DNA from: Sphaerochaeta pleomorpha str. Grapes
GTDB lineage: Bacteria; Spirochaetota; Spirochaetia; Sphaerochaetales; Sphaerochaetaceae
Assembly: GCF_000236685.1 (NCBI RefSeq)
Contig: NC_016633.1
Coordinates: forward strand, 558,001 to 622,000
Length of the DNA stretch: 64,000 nt
Direction of reading: 5' to 3'
Shown: piece by piece, positions 51,594 through 61,940 of the stretch
How the letters are laid out: each line of letters starts with the position of its first letter
Position numbering within the stretch: position 1 is the first letter of the stretch
The notes under the pieces: generated by a model
Told to the model about the DNA's origin: nothing
What the model saw: the letters and a program-made list of their open reading frames with translations, nothing else
The model's database searches: none
Translations under genes and position numbers: made by a program

Positions 51594-54365
51594 ATGGGAA
51601 CTTCATTTTTTACCAAGGTTTTTGGGACCAAACAAGAAAAAGATTTGCGGGGACTCTACCCTGTGATACAGCGTGTAAATGCAGAAGAGTCGTGGGCAAA
51701 AAGCCTTAGTAACGAACAGTTTCCTATTCAGACTGCTGATTTCAAAGCACAGGTTGCCAATGGATCTTCCCTTGAAAGCCTGCTGCCGAAAGCTTTTGCT
51801 TTGGCCAGGGAGGCTGCCTTCCGTGTGCTGGGGGAACGTCATTACGATGTGCAGATTATGGGTGCCACAGTCCTGCACCAAGGCAACATCCTGGAAATGA
51901 AGACTGGTGAAGGAAAGACCCTTACCTGTGTCCCCGCGGCCTATCTCAATGCCCTCGAAGGCAAAGGCGTGCACATCATCACGGTAAACGACTATCTCGC
52001 CAGCCGTGACTCTTCCTGGATGGGTCCTGTGTTCGAATTCCTTGGACTGAGCGTAGGGGTTATTCTCTCGAACATGGACAATGAGTCGAGACGGATATCC
52101 TACAACGCCGACATTACCTATGGGACAAATAACGAATTCGGGTTCGATTACCTCAGGGACAACATGAAATGGTCCTATGCCGAGAAGATCCAGCCCAAGC
52201 ATCATTACTGTATCATTGATGAAATCGACTCCATCCTCATCGACGAAGCCCGTACCCCTCTGATTATCAGCGGCCAGAGCGAGGATGACTCGGCACAGGT
52301 CATGGGAGCCCAGAAAATTGCCTCATCCCTGGTTGAATGCGAGAAAAACCCCGAGACCGGCGATTATTACGAACCGGACCCCCTCGCCCGCTTCGACAAG
52401 AAGGCAGAGGCTTTCGATGACCGCGGCGACTACAGGCTGGACGAGAAACAGAAAAAAGTATCTTTCACCAACCAGGGCATGAACCATATGGAGGAGTTGC
52501 TGCAAAAGAACCATACCATCACCGGCAGCCTCTATGAAGATGAGAACTTCGAGTATGTGCACTATGTGACCCAGGCGGTAAAGGCCCTGAAGCTCTATGC
52601 GAATGATGTAGACTACGTCGTGGCAGAGGGCCAGGTCCAGATTGTCGATGAGTTCACCGGGCGTATCCTGCATGGCAGACGCTACAGCGATGGTCTGCAC
52701 CAGGCTATCGAGGCAAAGGAAAAGATCAAGATCCTTGGCCAGAACAAGACACTCGCCACTATTACGTTCCAGAACTTTTTCAGGATGTATGAAAAAATCA
52801 GCGGTATGACCGGTACTGCAGATACCGAAGCCCCTGAATTTTTGAAAATTTACAACCTCGATGTCGTAGTAATCCCGACCAACAAACCGGTCATCAGGAA
52901 AGATAACGCTGACCTGGTCTACTATAACGAACAGTTCAAGTATGAGGCTATCTGCAAGGAAATCGAGCGGGTCCACAAGACCGGGCAGCCAATCCTTGTC
53001 GGTACGATCAGTATCGAAAAAAGTGAGATGCTCTCTGTCCTCCTCAGGAAGATGGGAATCAAGCACGAGGTCCTCAATGCGAAGAACCATGCGCGCGAGG
53101 CCCTGATCATCGAGGAGGCCGGTGCCAAGGGGGCAGTTACCATTGCAACCAACATGGCAGGTCGCGGTACCGACATCAAGCTGGGCGGAAGCCTTGAGGC
53201 AAGGGCCCACAGGATTTGCGGAACCGAGGCAACCCCTGCTGAAATGGTGGAGGCTACCAAACAAGCGTACCCTGCATGGAAAAAAGATTACGAGGAAGTC
53301 AAGCAGCTCGGCGGCTTGTACATCATGGGTACCGAACGCCATGAATCAAGGCGTATCGACAACCAGTTGCGCGGTCGCGCCGGCCGTCAGGGAGACCCTG
53401 GTACCAGCCGGTTCTATGTGTCCCTCGACGACTCTTTGATGAGACTGTTCGCCAATGACAATATCAAGTCGATGCTGGGCAAGATCGGCATGCAGGACGG
53501 GGAGCCCATAGAGCACAGGATGCTCTCCAACGCAATCGAAAAGGCACAGAAACGGGTTGAGGACAGGAACTTCGAGATAAGGAAGCATCTTTTGGACTAT
53601 GATGATGTACTGAATGAACAGCGCAACTTCATGTACAGCGAACGTGATGCCATCCTTACCGATGAGCATTTGCTGCAACGGGTCATGAAGGCTTGCCATG
53701 AGATCTCAGATGCCATCGTAGACAGCGCTTTCACCGCTTCCAAGGAAGATAACGAACCCGGTGTCAAGATTCTTGAGGAAATTGAGGCTCAGTTTCACCT
53801 TACCGTCCCCCCATTGGCCGCAGACGCGACAAAAGACGAGTACAAAGCCCATCTCATCACGTGCATCGACAAGGAGGTAAACGACAAGGTAGAGCTCACC
53901 GGCGAGAAACCTTTCAACGACTTCCTTCGTTTCAACTACCTCAGGCAGATTGATATCCGATGGCAGGATCACCTTACTGCCCTGGAGGACCTCAGGGATG
54001 CAGTAGGACTTCGTTCCTATGCACAGAAGAATCCCTTGGTCGAATACAAGGTAGAAGGATTTGAGATTTTCACCCAGATGCTCGAGGATATCAAGGCCTT
54101 CATGGCCAACACCCTTGTACGTGTCCAGATTACCCATAGCGATGACCAGTACGCAAGGAAGGCTTCTTCCCACAGGACCGTGGAAACCCATAATGCAAAG
54201 GGTGCTTTCAGTAGTAACGGGGGAGCTGCCCAGGGCCGTGGACAACAAAGCGGGGAAACCTCCCCGGTAACAGTCAGGAGAACGACCCCGAAGGTCGGGA
54301 GAAACGATCCCTGTCCCTGTGGGTCAGGCAAGAAGTACAAGAACTGCCATGGTAGGAACGCATAA
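51594..54365 (+). CDS. secA: Protein translocase ATPase SecA
   Basis: A 923-residue motor protein that drives secretion through SecYEG. Walker A MKTGEGKT is at residues 102-109, followed by [14 protein letters not shown] and the Walker B block [21 protein letters not shown]. The helicase motif [13 protein letters not shown] and [13 protein letters not shown] are present. The C-terminus ends with the zinc SEC-C motif [14 protein letters not shown], used to bind SecB or lipid. Full length. A TATACT box at 51539-51544 could serve as -10. Divergent from murG. Confidence 0.98.
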   Translation: MGTSFFTKVFGTKQEKDLRGLYPVIQRVNAEESWAKSLSNEQFPIQTADFKAQVANGSSLESLLPKAFALAREAAFRVLGERHYDVQIMGATVLHQGNILEMKTGEGKTLTCVPAAYLNALEGKGVHIITVNDYLASRDSSWMGPVFEFLGLSVGVILSNMDNESRRISYNADITYGTNNEFGFDYLRDNMKWSYAEKIQPKHHYCIIDEIDSILIDEARTPLIISGQSEDDSAQVMGAQKIASSLVECEKNPETGDYYEPDPLARFDKKAEAFDDRGDYRLDEKQKKVSFTNQGMNHMEELLQKNHTITGSLYEDENFEYVHYVTQAVKALKLYANDVDYVVAEGQVQIVDEFTGRILHGRRYSDGLHQAIEAKEKIKILGQNKTLATITFQNFFRMYEKISGMTGTADTEAPEFLKIYNLDVVVIPTNKPVIRKDNADLVYYNEQFKYEAICKEIERVHKTGQPILVGTISIEKSEMLSVLLRKMGIKHEVLNAKNHAREALIIEEAGAKGAVTIATNMAGRGTDIKLGGSLEARAHRICGTEATPAEMVEATKQAYPAWKKDYEEVKQLGGLYIMGTERHESRRIDNQLRGRAGRQGDPGTSRFYVSLDDSLMRLFANDNIKSMLGKIGMQDGEPIEHRMLSNAIEKAQKRVEDRNFEIRKHLLDYDDVLNEQRNFMYSERDAILTDEHLLQRVMKACHEISDAIVDSAFTASKEDNEPGVKILEEIEAQFHLTVPPLAADATKDEYKAHLITCIDKEVNDKVELTGEKPFNDFLRFNYLRQIDIRWQDHLTALEDLRDAVGLRSYAQKNPLVEYKVEGFEIFTQMLEDIKAFMANTLVRVQITHSDDQYARKASSHRTVETHNAKGAFSSNGGAAQGRGQQSGETSPVTVRRTTPKVGRNDPCPCGSGKKYKNCHGRNA

Positions 54366-54448
54366 AGCAAAACCTGGCTGCTTCTCTCAAAGGCTTTAGG
54401 CGTTGCACCAATTGCATCGTTTGAATTGCCCGATTATATATAAATATG

Positions 54449-54484
54449 AAAAAGGACTGGAATCGGTGATTCCGGTCCTTTTTC
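54449..54484. terminator. Bidirectional terminator between secA and the GH4 operon
   Basis: AAAAAGGACTGGAATC pairs with GATTCCGGTCCTTTTT (one mismatch-type position), giving A and T tracts on both sides. It can end secA on the plus strand and the LacI gene on the minus strand. Confidence 0.88.
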
Positions 54485-54551
54485 ATTGAGCACAAACAAG
54501 AATGTGGCTATCAGCGGGATGCAATTCCCTCTTCTCTGCTCGATGCTGGGC

Positions 54552-55574
54552 TCAGTTGAGTCTTTGTACCGAATCCCGTATCGCAAGACGTATGGGAAGC
54601 TGGATGTTTATCTCTTGCAACGGTTCTTTGCGAATAAGCTTCATGAGCATTGCAACGGCAAGCCTACCCTTTTCTCCTGTATCCTGGTGAACCGTAGTCA
54701 ACCGTGGCTGCACCAAGCGGGAAAAAATATTGTCATCAAACCCGGTTATTGAAATTTTTCCAGGAATTTCGATCCCACACTCCTTCAAATACGAAACAGC
54801 CTCAGCGGCATAATAGTCAGCAGAAAAAACCAGGGCGGTACACTGAGAGGTATCCTCAGCCAATTGCCTGTACAGGATTTCCCGTTTACCACGATTATTG
54901 GGCAGTGGCTTATACCTTTCCGCACCCAAGGTCTGCCCTTGCTCCCCAAAGGCCTCCTGACACCCTATGAAACGCACTGGGTCTCCACCGGTAACCAGCT
55001 GATTGTTTGCAAGAAAAACTATGTCGGTATGTCCCATCGAGAGTAAATACCGTGCAATCTCATAGCCTCCTCGCCGGTCCTGGAGGCCGATGTTGTGATA
55101 CACCCGTTCGTTGTCGGTAAAATAGCAATCGATGTACACCAAGGGGGTATCGATGTTTGCGCTGATGACACGACAGATTTCCCCAGGGACCCAAACCAGA
55201 AGCAATCCATCAAGTTTCCAGGCTTTTGAGAGCCTGACTACCTCATCCTCATCACTAGTGGTGTGCAACATTACGAAATACCCGTTCTCACGGATTTCGC
55301 GTTCCATGGCACCCAGCATGGCAGACGAAAAGGGGTCCTCAAGAACCGTTTCTTCACTCCGCGGCTCCATGAACATGATTACACCGATGATGCGCGAATT
55401 GCTGTGCGCAAGAATCATTGCCCCCATATTGGGGACATACTTTTCATTCTCTATGAAGGTTTGAACTTTTTTACACGTAGCAGGAGATACTTTCCCAAGG
55501 TTCCCGTGCAGTACATTGGCTACCGTGGTAGGACTTACCCCCGCTTTCTGTGCAATTTCTTTTATTGTAGACAT
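54552..55574 (-). CDS. LacI-family repressor of the GH4 operon
   Basis: A 340-residue regulator. The helix-turn-helix and hinge helix read TIKEIAQKAGVSPTTVANVLHGNLGKVSPAT, and the sugar-binding core contains ITGFDDNIFSRLVQPRLTTVHQD. The ATG at 55574 lies 11 bases after the GH4 gene; an upstream extension would overlap it. As the last gene of the operon it would autoregulate by shutting off the promoter near 60167. The likely operator is the TTACGTAA palindrome there. Inducer unknown, probably the sugar handled by the GH4 enzyme. Confidence 0.9.
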   Translation of the reverse strand: MSTIKEIAQKAGVSPTTVANVLHGNLGKVSPATCKKVQTFIENEKYVPNMGAMILAHSNSRIIGVIMFMEPRSEETVLEDPFSSAMLGAMEREIRENGYFVMLHTTSDEDEVVRLSKAWKLDGLLLVWVPGEICRVISANIDTPLVYIDCYFTDNERVYHNIGLQDRRGGYEIARYLLSMGHTDIVFLANNQLVTGGDPVRFIGCQEAFGEQGQTLGAERYKPLPNNRGKREILYRQLAEDTSQCTALVFSADYYAAEAVSYLKECGIEIPGKISITGFDDNIFSRLVQPRLTTVHQDTGEKGRLAVAMLMKLIRKEPLQEINIQLPIRLAIRDSVQRLN

Positions 55575-55585
55575 TGGATACTCTT

Positions 55586-56941
55586 TTACTTCAGGTATCC
55601 AAGCCATTTCTGCTGTTGGTCAATCATTCTATCTACCATCGCTTCGATTTGCGAGGCCTGATGTACCACGGGATTAGCCAGCATGGCTTGGATTACATAG
55701 TCTTTCTTCCCATGGATAATCGCTTCGGCAGTCAAATCGTACACACTCGTATAGGACCTGAGCAAGGAGAGATAGCCCTTGGGAATATTGGGCATCTTGA
55801 TACCGTTCACCCCGTCTTTATTGATAATTGCAGGGACTTCAACGGCAATCCAGGAGGGCAAATCCTCAAGAAGGCCGTTATTCTGAACGTTTACTGCAGC
55901 TTCTTCATAGCCACTGTCATTGAGTATTCCATCGATGATCGGGACAACCCTTTCAGCTGTTTCAAGTTTTATATCATGGCGCAGTTCTTGCGTAAGCATT
56001 ATTTTGTACACATCGTAGAAATCGAGGATGCCCCGGTGGTCGGCAACATCCCAGGCCCAAGATATATACTCGCCGAAATGGCTGTCTGTCGTAATGGGGA
56101 GCAACCGGTAGTTTTTGAGCATAAACTGGACCAGATGCCGGTCTGCCCAGATATAACTGCTTTTTTTATCTGAATGCCCTTTTTCAAATTTTTCCGCAGC
56201 ATCGAGGTTTCCGGTCCTGCGGTACTCGTCCAGCAAGTCACTGTACCCAGGTTCACGCTCGAAAAAAGCCTCTGCTTTTTTCAGAACCTCAGGATAGAGA
56301 TCCTTACCAGTCTTTCTGTCTGTCAGTTCAAGCATGCAGCTGAAATGATTGAGCCCTGCGGCCCTGAAATGCAAGTCCTCAAGTTTCATATTCAGCATGC
56401 GGGGCAACCATCGTCCAAGCCAGCCGATTTCATGGCACATGCCGACAAATTTGGCCTCAGGATAGGCCCGGTTGACCGTGGTGCAGATGGAAGTCATAGG
56501 ATTTGAAAAATTGAAAATCCAAGCATCAGGGCATATTTCCACTGCATCTTTTACAATCTCAAGGATTACCCGGCCGATACGCAAGGAATGAAAGACCCCC
56601 CCGGGACCGCCGTTTTCACCGTAGACCTGATGCACCCCGTACTGCAACGGGATTTTCCAGTCCTCATCCCACAATTGGAAACGGTTCCCTACCTCAATGG
56701 AGGAAATGATAAAGTCGGCATTCTTGAATGCGACTTTCCGGTCTGTCGTGGCGTGCACACTATATTTGAGTGCATGCTGTTCGATAAAGGCTTTTGCAGT
56801 ACGAAACACACTGTCCAAGGCTTTATCATTGATATCGAGCAGGGTAATCTCACTGCCTGCCAACGTCTTGCTGGTAAATATATCGCCAAGCATTCCATAA
56901 CCGAATTGGGCGCTACCTGCACCGACTAGAACAATTTTCAT
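55586..56941 (-). CDS. Glycoside hydrolase family 4
   Basis: A 451-residue NAD+- and metal-dependent glycosidase of family GH4, which cleaves through a redox step at C3. The Rossmann start KIVLVGAGSAQFG binds NAD. Metal ligands are Cys169 (GMCHEIGW) and His199 (GLNHF). NFSNPMTSICTTVNRAYP is also typical. The Cys-His-Glu form is found in the alpha-galactosidase and alpha-glucuronidase branches, while the branch acting on phosphorylated sugars often differs (family knowledge). No PTS is nearby, so a non-phosphorylated substrate delivered by the ABC importer is likely. GGAGG precedes the ATG. Confidence 0.9.
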   Translation of the reverse strand: MKIVLVGAGSAQFGYGMLGDIFTSKTLAGSEITLLDINDKALDSVFRTAKAFIEQHALKYSVHATTDRKVAFKNADFIISSIEVGNRFQLWDEDWKIPLQYGVHQVYGENGGPGGVFHSLRIGRVILEIVKDAVEICPDAWIFNFSNPMTSICTTVNRAYPEAKFVGMCHEIGWLGRWLPRMLNMKLEDLHFRAAGLNHFSCMLELTDRKTGKDLYPEVLKKAEAFFEREPGYSDLLDEYRRTGNLDAAEKFEKGHSDKKSSYIWADRHLVQFMLKNYRLLPITTDSHFGEYISWAWDVADHRGILDFYDVYKIMLTQELRHDIKLETAERVVPIIDGILNDSGYEEAAVNVQNNGLLEDLPSWIAVEVPAIINKDGVNGIKMPNIPKGYLSLLRSYTSVYDLTAEAIIHGKKDYVIQAMLANPVVHQASQIEAMVDRMIDQQQKWLGYLK

Positions 56942-56957
56942 AGAATCCTCCGTAACA

Positions 56958-57845
56958 TTATTTTATAGAACCTTCTACCATGCCTTTGATAATGTACCGT
57001 TGTGCAAAAAGATACAGAATAATGATGGGGAGCATGGCAATAAGGGTTGAGGTCAAAATCAAATCCCATTGTTTCAAATAAGCGCCTGCAAAGGCTGTGA
57101 CCGCTATCGGTATCGTCTGGACAGCGCCGTTGGACCCGAGCATAAGCAGGGGAAGCAGATAATCGTTCCAGATCCAGATGCCGTTCAAAATCAGGACTGT
57201 GATGATAATCGGTTGCAACAAAGGGAATACAATTGCAAAAAAAGTCCTTCCCCGTGAACAACCATCGATAGTCGCCGATTCCTCAAGCTCGTAGGGAATG
57301 TTCTTGATAAACCCATGAAAAATAAAAATCGAGAGTGAACATCCGAACCCAAGATAGGCAAACACAATACCGGGGATGGTCCCAAGCAGACGGAAATGCA
57401 GGAAATCTCCACTTACCCTCATCCAACGGACCAGAGGATACATCAGCACCTGAAACGGAATGACCATAGCAGAGACAAAAGTCATAAACAGTATTCTGGA
57501 CCATGTTGTCTTATTACGTACCAGTACCCAGGCACACATGGAAGAAAAGAGAACGATGACCAGAAGCGAGAAAAAAGTAATCAGGATGCTATCGATGAAA
57601 GCTCCCTGGTAATCGACAGTGGCATTGTTGAAGATAAGCATGACGTTGGTCATCATCTGATTCCAGCGGGTAGGCAGGGAAATGGCGTTGTAAATGATTT
57701 CCTTGGAAGTCTTGGCTGAATTGAGCACGACCATCCCAAAGGGAATCATGAATAGGACGAAAAGGAAAACCGCTACGATTTCAAGTACGACCATAGCTGG
57801 TTTTACGGTACGCTGGGGCTTCTTTTTCAATTGTTTTGTATTCAT
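56958..57845 (-). CDS. Carbohydrate ABC transporter permease, MalG-type
   Basis: A 295-residue permease, six hydrophobic segments, with the EAA loop EESATIDGCSRGRTFFAIVFP. A long basic N-terminus (KQLKKKPQRTVK) precedes the first membrane segment. Its ATG shares one base with the stop of the MalF-type gene (TGATG), and GGAG is five bases upstream. No ATPase gene is present in the operon. Confidence 0.92.
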   Translation of the reverse strand: MNTKQLKKKPQRTVKPAMVVLEIVAVFLFVLFMIPFGMVVLNSAKTSKEIIYNAISLPTRWNQMMTNVMLIFNNATVDYQGAFIDSILITFFSLLVIVLFSSMCAWVLVRNKTTWSRILFMTFVSAMVIPFQVLMYPLVRWMRVSGDFLHFRLLGTIPGIVFAYLGFGCSLSIFIFHGFIKNIPYELEESATIDGCSRGRTFFAIVFPLLQPIIITVLILNGIWIWNDYLLPLLMLGSNGAVQTIPIAVTAFAGAYLKQWDLILTSTLIAMLPIIILYLFAQRYIIKGMVEGSIK

Positions 57846-58732
57846 CACATCTCCACCTCTTTCTTTTTATTCACTGAAACCTGGATCAGAGATACCACAA
57901 GGAGTGCGATAAACAGAACTACTGCCTTGGCCTGTGCCTCTGCCATCCGGTTAGCCGTGGCCGTACTGAAGATGTTCATGGCCAGTAGCTGGCTGGCTTT
58001 TACCGGCATATCGAGGAACCTGGTAGCAGGACCACCATTGGTCAGGGTGAGGTTCATATCGAATTGCTTGAAAGAAGTGGTCAAAGTCAAAAAGAGTGAG
58101 ATGGTAAAAGCATTTGCCATCATAGGGATAAGGATATGGACTACCCGGGAAATATAACTGGCACCATCGACACTCGCTGCTTCCATGAGCGAAGATGGAA
58201 TGCTTTGGATCGAGGCGACATAGATTAACATGATATAACCGGCATACTGCCAGGTGTTCACTGTAGCCATTGCCCATATAACAGTATTGGGAAGGCTGAG
58301 AAACGAAGTCTGGAGCATCTCGATTGATAACGTATTGCCGATATCGACCAAGATATTGTTCAGGATAAACTGCCAGATGTACCCTAAAACGATGCCGCCG
58401 ATAAGGTAAGGGACAAAGAAACCAGCCCGGTAAAAATTACGCCGGCTAAGCTTGCTGGTTACCATCAACGAAAGTCCGAAACTCACGATATTGACGAACA
58501 CGATGTTGATAAGCGTGTACTCAATAGTAATCAAAAAGGAATATAAAAATTCAGGAGAATCAAGCAAGGTCTTGAAATTCTTCAATCCTACGAAATTGAC
58601 GGCATTATTTACCCCATTCCAGTCTGTCATGGAATAATACAGACCAAAAAAGAATGGAATGACGATTATCATGGTAAATGCCAGAACACAAGGCGCCACG
58701 AAAAGCACATTGACCACACGACTTTGCTTCAT
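57845..58732 (-). CDS. Carbohydrate ABC transporter permease, MalF-type
   Basis: A 295-residue permease beginning VVNVLFVAPCVLAFTMIIVIPFFFGLYYSMTDW, typical of CUT1 MalF/UgpA-type subunits, with the EAA loop EAASVDGASYISRVVHILIP. It pairs with the MalG-type subunit. It follows the binding-protein gene after a gap holding a 12-base-pair hairpin. Confidence 0.92.
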   Translation of the reverse strand: MKQSRVVNVLFVAPCVLAFTMIIVIPFFFGLYYSMTDWNGVNNAVNFVGLKNFKTLLDSPEFLYSFLITIEYTLINIVFVNIVSFGLSLMVTSKLSRRNFYRAGFFVPYLIGGIVLGYIWQFILNNILVDIGNTLSIEMLQTSFLSLPNTVIWAMATVNTWQYAGYIMLIYVASIQSIPSSLMEAASVDGASYISRVVHILIPMMANAFTISLFLTLTTSFKQFDMNLTLTNGGPATRFLDMPVKASQLLAMNIFSTATANRMAEAQAKAVVLFIALLVVSLIQVSVNKKKEVEM

Positions 58733-58764
58733 TGTATTTTGCTCCCGGTATTTGTCTCATAGAG

Positions 58765-58795
58765 CCCTTGCAAAAGCATTACACTTTTGCAAGGG
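58765..58795 (-). promoter_or_regulatory. Intercistronic hairpin after the GH4-operon binding-protein gene
   Basis: CCCTTGCAAAAG pairs perfectly over 12 bases with CTTTTGCAAGGG around a seven-base loop, 10 bases after the binding-protein stop. No T run follows on the minus strand. Comparable to the hairpins at 24973 and 38948. Confidence 0.8.
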
Positions 58796-58804
58796 TAAGA
58801 ATTT

Positions 58805-60085
58805 CTACATATTGGGCAAATTAGCGACCGCCCTCTTCATATCCGCGATAAATTGATCGACATTATCGGGATTCTGGGCAAACAAGTCGAAAATAGGACC
58901 AAACACATTCTGTCCGGCACCATCAGGCAACATTCCAAAGAATACGCCGTAGTTGCCACCCTTTGCATTAGCTTCCATGAGTGCCTGGCTGAGCTGTCCG
59001 GAGGGCTTGAGCGTAACCGATTTGAAGGCTGGGATCATACCGGCCTTATTGACCATGTAATCATGGCCTTCAGGAGTTGTAGCGATCGAAGTTAGGAATG
59101 CCTTTGCAGCTTCCGCATTCGGGCTCTTTGCGTTTACGCAGTACCAGCTAGGGGCGAACAGATAGAGACCTTTCTCTTCTGTATCCAGGAATGCATGCGG
59201 GGCATAACCGATCTTGAAGGTAACGCCAAGTTGTTTCAAGTTGGGGTCTACCCAGTTACCCTGATGCAGGAAAGCGGTTTTGCCTTGTGCAAAAGAACCT
59301 ACCTGATCATCATAACTGCCGTTCAACAGGATTTTCTTGTCAGCATATTTGAACAGCAACTGCAAGTATTTTGTGTACTGCAAGAAACGTGCATCATCAA
59401 GCTGGCCTTTGAGTGCCTTCTCGATAATACTGGTGTCGTTGAAATCGAGTCCACCGCCCCAATAGGCTGCAAGGTTATGTTGCGCTGCAACCCACCACAT
59501 TCCTCCGGCGACGGATGCGGCCATTGCCACAGGTGCGTCGATGCCAAGTTCCGCTTTCTTGGAATCAAGAATCTTCAATGCCTTTTCATAGGCTGCGCGG
59601 GTGGTCAGCGTTGCGGGATCGATTCCTGCTTTCTGAAGGATATCAGCATTATAGGCCAGTCCGTAGCCTTCGATGGCGACAGGGAAACCTACTACTTTAC
59701 CATCAGCTTTAAAGGCAAGGTCTGTGTCCTTGACCCATGGCTGGTCACTCAGGTCGGCAACGTAGTCTTTCCAGATATCATAGCCACCACGTCCCTCGAT
59801 CATGAAGATGTCGGGCATCTGTCCAGCCTGTGCCTTGGCTTTCATGGCCCCACCGTAGTCGCCGCCACCGCCAAGGGTCTCGACTTTTACCGTTACGCCA
59901 GGGTGTGCCGTTGAGTAGCTTGCAGCATACGCATCCAGGGCATCCTTGATTTCAACTTTGAGTTGGAACATGTTGATGGTTACATCTTTCTTTTGCTGTT
60001 CCACTCCCCCAGCACCGAAGACCGCACTAGTCATAGCGGTTAACATGAATCCGACTGCTAAGGTTTTCAACAGTGTCTTTTTCAT
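58805..60085 (-). CDS. ABC transporter sugar-binding protein
   Basis: A 426-residue family 1 binding protein. The signal peptide (KKTLLKTLAVGFMLTAMTSAVFG) ends before A-G-G-V-E, with no lipobox Cys. The mature part has TINMFQLKVEIKDALDAYAASY, GLAYNADILQKAGIDPATLTT and MPDIFMIEGRGGYD. GGAGA stands before the ATG. First gene of the GH4 operon, under a good promoter. The ligand is probably the glycoside cleaved by the GH4 enzyme. Confidence 0.93.
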   Translation of the reverse strand: MKKTLLKTLAVGFMLTAMTSAVFGAGGVEQQKKDVTINMFQLKVEIKDALDAYAASYSTAHPGVTVKVETLGGGGDYGGAMKAKAQAGQMPDIFMIEGRGGYDIWKDYVADLSDQPWVKDTDLAFKADGKVVGFPVAIEGYGLAYNADILQKAGIDPATLTTRAAYEKALKILDSKKAELGIDAPVAMAASVAGGMWWVAAQHNLAAYWGGGLDFNDTSIIEKALKGQLDDARFLQYTKYLQLLFKYADKKILLNGSYDDQVGSFAQGKTAFLHQGNWVDPNLKQLGVTFKIGYAPHAFLDTEEKGLYLFAPSWYCVNAKSPNAEAAKAFLTSIATTPEGHDYMVNKAGMIPAFKSVTLKPSGQLSQALMEANAKGGNYGVFFGMLPDGAGQNVFGPIFDLFAQNPDNVDQFIADMKRAVANLPNM

Positions 60086-60146
60086 TTCTCCTTTCCCCCT
60101 TACATAGTGTTCGTATTACATTTCCATCCAATGAATTTCATAGGTG

Positions 60147-60154
60147 TTACGTAA
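60147..60154. promoter_or_regulatory. Candidate LacI-type operator
   Basis: TTACGTAA, a perfect palindrome with central CG as LacI-family sites have. It lies just downstream of the predicted +1 (near 60160) of the GH4 operon. Confidence 0.45.
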
Positions 60155-60166
60155 TATGTCGCCTTA

Positions 60167-60194
60167 AGTATACCACTCATAACCCAACAGTCAA
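60167..60194 (-). promoter_or_regulatory. Promoter of the GH4 operon
   Basis: On the minus strand TTGACT (60194-60189) and TATACT (60172-60167), each one mismatch from consensus, are 16 bases apart. The leader is about 75 bases long. Confidence 0.68.
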
Positions 60195-60502
60195 GGAAAA
60201 GAAAACCATCAAATTTTGCTCTTGTTGTTTCTTTGTAAAGAATTGTTTAGTAAACCGAAATAAGTATGTCGCTAATAGCGTTTACAAAGAAAATCTCCAA
60301 TTCAGCCAAGGATATTGAAACAGTACGACAGGCAGGACAGGGCAATTTCCTGCATTTTTTCAGCATTTGGACACGACGACGTCATTGCCGTGATCCCTTT
60401 GCTTATGTGAATCCCAACTGTTATACTCCAAAAGAGACCAAAAGCCATGGTTGACTGGCTGCTGCCAAGCCATGCAATCAATACGGGAAAATTGAAAAAA
60501 CC
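60195..60502. other. Intergenic region, no gene seen
   Basis: The region lies between the GH4 operon promoter and the nucleoside hydrolase gene. Stop codons are frequent in all frames. I found no clear promoter or ribosome-binding site for the nucleoside hydrolase here. Confidence 0.55.
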
Positions 60503-61444
60503 ATGATGAAAATGATTCTTGACCTTGATACCGGTGTCGACGATTCACTTGCCTTGGCCTATGCAATTGCAAATCCCGATATCGAAGTATTGGGAGTGAC
60601 CGGTACCTATGGAAATGTGACGACTGAACAGGGTGTGCGAAATTCGCTGGATATTCTCCATCTCTTGGAAAAAGATTCTGTTCCGGTTTTCAAAGGGGAA
60701 GACCATGCGATGGACAAGGTAGTTTTTACCCGGCATGAAGTCAGTGCCAGGATTCATGGGGAAAATGGGGTTGGCCAGGTAACGCTTCCCCCAGCCTCGG
60801 CGAAACCGGAATCTACCGATGCCATCGATTTTATCATTGCCAGCTGCAAAAGATGGGGTAAGGAACTTACTCTGGTTACTACCGGGCCTTTGACCAACCT
60901 GGCAACAGCATTAGAAAAGGAACCGGAAATTGAGCATATGATCGGAAAAGTCATTGTGATGGGAGGTGCTCTCACAGTCTGCGGCAATGTCAGCCATTTC
61001 GCGGAGGCGAACATTTCCCAGGACCCCTGTGCCGCAAGGAACGTGTTCGAAACCTCCATGGATATTACCATGGTTGGCCTGGATGTTACCCAGCGGTCAC
61101 GCTTAGATAAGAAGGCTACACAATCTTGGAGAAACCTGAAAACCATAAGCGGAAGGCTTTTTGCCGATATGGCAGACTATTATATTGAAAACACCCTGGG
61201 AACAGAGGAGACGTTCATCCATGACCCTTCTGCAGTTATCTGTGCGGTACACCCAGAGTTCTTCCAAGCTTTCCCTTGTTTCCTGACAGTCGAGACCGAA
61301 GGCATCGACAGGGGAAGGGTCGTGGTCGACTCCAAAAAGCTCAGGGCCTCCGATCCTACGACTAAGGCGTGCATCGGGGTTGCTGCTGATTTGGTTGAAA
61401 GAGAACTCACTACGACCTTGTACGGCCTGTTCAAGGGGAACTAA
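60503..61444 (+). CDS. Nucleoside hydrolase (IunH family)
   Basis: A 313-residue enzyme that hydrolyses the N-glycosidic bond of ribonucleosides for base salvage. The calcium-binding D-x-D-x-G-x-D-D motif is DLDTGVDD near the N-terminus. VTTGPLTNLATAL, KVIMGGAL-like (KVIVMGGALTVCGN) and the later FIHDPSAVICAV complete the metal and ribose site. Three in-frame ATG codons occur within the first four codons, and none has a good Shine-Dalgarno sequence. Monocistronic as far as visible. Base preference cannot be told. Confidence 0.92.
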   Translation: MMKMILDLDTGVDDSLALAYAIANPDIEVLGVTGTYGNVTTEQGVRNSLDILHLLEKDSVPVFKGEDHAMDKVVFTRHEVSARIHGENGVGQVTLPPASAKPESTDAIDFIIASCKRWGKELTLVTTGPLTNLATALEKEPEIEHMIGKVIVMGGALTVCGNVSHFAEANISQDPCAARNVFETSMDITMVGLDVTQRSRLDKKATQSWRNLKTISGRLFADMADYYIENTLGTEETFIHDPSAVICAVHPEFFQAFPCFLTVETEGIDRGRVVVDSKKLRASDPTTKACIGVAADLVERELTTTLYGLFKGN

Positions 61445-61898
61445 ACGGATTTGGAATAGGGCTTTCACGTTGAGGCCGATATACTTTGGAACAGAAGGGG
61501 GGAGAAATTAGGTTCAACCAAGTTTTTCCCCTGCATTGGCCAGAACTGCATACTTCCTATACCCGTTTTTGTTCTTGTTATCATCTGTTCACTCTTTCAA
61601 TAGCATCAGCAATAGCAAGATTGTCTTTTCAATGGCTCTTATATAAACTTACTAGTATTTCTCTTCCTCACAGCTGGCATAAAAGAGTCCCCGTTTCCCA
61701 ACAGGTTTTGAAGACTCCCCTATCAGTAAGTATTACAGGCCATTGCAGCCCAAAACCATAAGCAACAGTTTCTTTACAAAACTTTTCTGATTATGGCGAG
61801 CTATTCGAAATTGGATATGAGCAGATAAGCCTTTCCAAAACTTCCCCAAAAAAAAGCTTGTCTTATTCCCGAAACAGGGATATCCTTTCATTGAAGTA
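61445..61898. other. Intergenic region, no gene seen
   Basis: The region lies between the nucleoside hydrolase gene and the LacI operators. Small frames are present but lack ribosome-binding sites and recognisable families. A possible promoter, TTGTCT-17-TATCCT, lies at 61858-61886. Confidence 0.5.
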
Positions 61899-61914
61899 AT
61901 GGTAACGTTACCAT
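61899..61914. promoter_or_regulatory. LacI-type operator O1
   Basis: ATGGTAACGTTACCAT, a perfect 16-base palindrome with central CG. An identical copy starts 42 bases downstream. Its right half contributes TTACCA, the -35 of a promoter. Confidence 0.85.
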
Positions 61915-61936
61915 TTTACTTTCTTTTTTTTACTAT
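61908..61936 (+). promoter_or_regulatory. Candidate promoter between the operators
   Basis: TTACCA (61908-61913) and TACTAT (61931-61936) are 17 bases apart, each four of six matches. The -35 lies in operator O1, and the predicted +1 (near 61943) falls in operator O2. Confidence 0.5.
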
Positions 61937-61940
61937 CTGA

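Noticed and set aside
61486-61761. Plus-strand frame of 91 codons downstream of the nucleoside hydrolase
   Set aside because: No ribosome-binding site, no family resemblance, and a composition like the surrounding non-coding DNA.
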